From: Amaranthus tricolor
Taxonomy: Eukaryota; Streptophyta; Magnoliopsida; Caryophyllales; Amaranthaceae
Reading direction: 5' to 3'
DNA: 64,000 bases
Assembly (NCBI RefSeq): GCF_026212465.1
Contig: NC_080047.1
Location: 37,260,674-37,324,673, forward strand
Shown: positions 61,815 through 64,000 of the stretch, piece by piece
How positions within the stretch are numbered: position 1 is the first letter of the stretch
Layout of the letters: each line of letters opens with the position of its first letter
Position numbers and translations under genes: made by a program
The notes under the pieces: generated by a model
What the model saw: the letters and a program-made list of their open reading frames with translations, nothing else
Database searches by the model: none
What the model was told of the DNA's origin: nothing

Positions 61815-63955
61815 ATGCATCTTTTCAGAGACGAAATTGTTCCCGAGATTGAGACCTCGGATAATGAGCATCATAGTTATGACACTGAAGAAGACCAAAT
61901 TGTTAGATACGAGCGTATGGCTGAAGATGCTCCACCACTTAACAATGATTATGACACTGAAGATGCCCCACCAACGGATGCTCCCACTACCACTAAGAAA
62001 AGAAAAGGGCGAGGTCCTACAAAAAACCTTAAAGTCACAGAACCCATGCATTTGGAATGCAATGCATTGGGTCAACCTTGTGGAAAATGGCGTAGCCAAT
62101 ATGGAAAACAAGTGGGCCTATATATCTGCAAGATTTCCATATTGTACGCATGGAACGAGGTTCTAGAGGGTTTGAAGAACTCTCTATGGAATGATACTGT
62201 GGTAAGCAACTTTACTATTTTCATTCATTTACTTTCATTTTAAAATTAATTTAATTCACACTAATAAATATAATTTTTTGTAGAATCTTTTTCACATCGA
62301 GAACGATGAGGAGAAGAAGAATGTGTTTCTTTCAGGTGTTGCTGAAAGATTCAAAGATTTTAAATCCAAGCTAGTAACTGGTTACTGGCTGGATCACGAA
62401 GAAGCGTGCCCGTACGACCAAAAAGGTCAAAGCGGGAAACGACGGTGGAAACAAAGGTGGAGAGTAAGCACCTTCGAAGATGCCCTACGAAATATGGGGT
62501 CACATATCAAGGAATGAATGGTAGGCTTTTTTTGCCAAAAGAACAACTCCCATTGAAGTTGTAAGTATTCCATATTATATTATAGCTTTTGATTTGAATT
62601 TACTTCTTTTGATTCAATCATTAAACTAATATATGACATTTGATTTTTATTGACTAATTAGGAAAAGCGTGGTAAAGCTTCTGAATCAGCAAGCAAAAGG
62701 ATGTTTTACCATCGCTTGGGCCCAAAAACGTACGATGAGGTTCGAAAAGAGTGGGTGGATGCAGGTTTATACCCCAATCAATGTCCAGCCACGCCCTCAT
62801 CTACGACTACCTCTGCATCCGTAAATACTCTTGCTGGAGATCGGGTGTGAGATTGGTATTGTGGACTTCATTCCCGAGATGTAAGTGGTAAATTCACCAC
62901 TACTGATCCGGGAACGAAGAAGGTTGCTGATGCTGTGGTGAGTTTTGAAATTATCAAGTATATTCTTGATTTGTTTTGTATTTTTTGGCTTTAATTTACT
63001 TATATTAATTGTTATATATGTCACTTTTTATTTGAATAGATGGGCTGGAAGGAAAAAGAAGCTACGAGGGAGTTCACCCTAAGAGGCAATGATGATGGAT
63101 TGCATATGGTCTTAGGGAAAGACCATAGAGGGTAGGTAGTCGAAAAAGGAGGCGTCCGTGTGGGGTTAAAGAAGGGATTCGGCAAAGAGTGTGTTGCTAC
63201 TCAATCCCGAACGATGCCACCTGATAAAGTAGCAACCCTCAGAGCAGAAATTACGAAAGATGTTCTCGCCAAAGTAGCACTCATGTTGCAGAAGATGGGA
63301 GCACCCACTGTAGACTTGGCAAACCTAATTGTCGAGGATCAACAAAGTCAACATGGGTATCCTAACGCTTCAGTCGAGCCAACACCCGAGCCCATTATCC
63401 CCGTAGCACCCCGGCCCATTACTACCCCTGAAGGGCGAAATCCCACATCGGAGACCATGAGCTCTGTTGCTCAAAATCCGGAGCCAACTCCCGAGCCAGT
63501 GGTACAGGTACATAGTTTTTAAATATATAAGCACTTATTAATGTAAATTGCAACGTGTTTTAATATTTTATTATGTTGCTTATTATACTAAACGACACAA
63601 TTTTCAGGACGCTACTCCTTGTTCTCTTTTGCTGCCTTAGTTAGGTGTTGCTAGTGATGGCAAATTAACTGAGGTTGCATATGGTGTGGCACAGCCAACC
63701 AAAGAGGGCCAAGCAGTGCATTCCATGCCTGTTACAAATGTCCACATCAGTGTGACCGTGGAAACTATTCTAAAGGGGTTTGAAGATTTCTCACTCCCGG
63801 TTCCAATTCCAAAATGGAGCCTTGAGAAACTATCAGACGCCCTAGGTAGTTTCGTTACATGGCCATATGCTTGGGTCCGATTCACTACCATGGGTAATAA
63901 TCATTTGTATCTTATTTATTTTTATTTTTTTAATTGCATGCTTACACTGATTTAA
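61815..63955 (+). pseudogene. second CACTA protein, Ptta/En-Spm (Transposase_24) type, disrupted
   Basis: Starts MHLFRDEIVPEIETSDNEHH, an acidic leader, then a basic patch (TTTKKRKGRGPTKN) and the central domain: YDQKGQSGKRRWKQRW, SKRMFYHRLGPKTYDEVRKE, TREFTLRGNDDGLHMVLG. A probable intron is at 62202-62283 (GTAAGC...TGTAG), others near 62560-62661 and 62943-63040. Stops at 62515 and 63133 and frame changes break it. The last part (63660-63890, SDALGSFVTWPYAWVRF) resembles the segment that precedes the Ulp1-like protease in larger plant CACTA elements. That domain, if present, lies outside the window. Confidence 0.7.
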
Positions 63956-64000
63956 TTGTATAAATTGAAATATCAAAAGAGTCCAAAGGGATCTTGGAGA

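Larger units (their letters stand above)
56919..64000 (+). mobile_element. CACTA (En/Spm) transposon, 5' part, runs off the window
   Basis: Starts CACTAATGGAAAAAACC at 56919, preceded by CTG as candidate 3 bp target duplication. Subterminal 51 bp repeats follow (57011-57196), then about 1 kb of leader, a tnp2-type transposase pseudogene (58184-61508) and a second CACTA gene (61815 onward), all in plus orientation. The right terminus is not in this window. The order TIR, subterminal repeats, TNP2, second ORF is that of autonomous plant CACTA elements. Confidence 0.88.

Overview
This is plant nuclear DNA: AT-rich, with intron-split genes separated by transposon debris and long microsatellites. 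Gene structures and protein families point to a eudicot. I cannot name the species from sequence alone.

Four host genes can be assembled. (1) Minus strand, 617-9704: an eight-exon VMP1-type ER membrane protein of the KMS1/KMS2 group, with all seven junctions in phase (432 residues). (2) Plus strand, 15554-19307: a two-exon stellacyanin-type phytocyanin (196 residues) whose 3.2 kb intron is full of repeats. (3) Plus strand, 29377-40459: a cyclin T of the P-TEFb/CDK9 type with six coding exons and a probable 5'-UTR intron (390 residues); its 6.1 kb fourth coding intron holds SINE-like copies and local duplications. (4) Plus strand, 48964-50040: an intronless BKI1-like BRI1 kinase inhibitor (358 residues). 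They act in different processes (ER membrane/autophagy, apoplastic copper protein, transcription elongation, brassinosteroid signalling) and look like ordinary neighbours rather than one system.

The rest is mainly mobile DNA. A two-ORF PIF/Harbinger element lies at 20646 to about 24830. A long-TIR element (about 25296-27530) carries a nested Tourist-like MITE (26008-26560). Directly upstream of the cyclin T gene is a 612 bp Mutator-type MITE (27554-28165) with a 9 bp target duplication and an internal array of palindromes. A short CACTA element sits at 42752-44289, a minus-strand CACTA remnant at about 50950-51840, and a decayed autonomous-type CACTA element starts at 56919 and runs off the window. 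A complete 288 bp TRIM retroelement with exact target duplication is at 14837-15124, and a rearranged relative lies inside the phytocyanin intron.

The most unusual objects are the palindrome-array MITE beside the cyclin T promoter, and a 1.3 kb fold-back element (54974-56284) whose interior is almost wholly (TAA)n then (TTA)n and whose arms each carry two CACGTG boxes. I saw no tRNA, rRNA, CRISPR array or bacterial-type operon.
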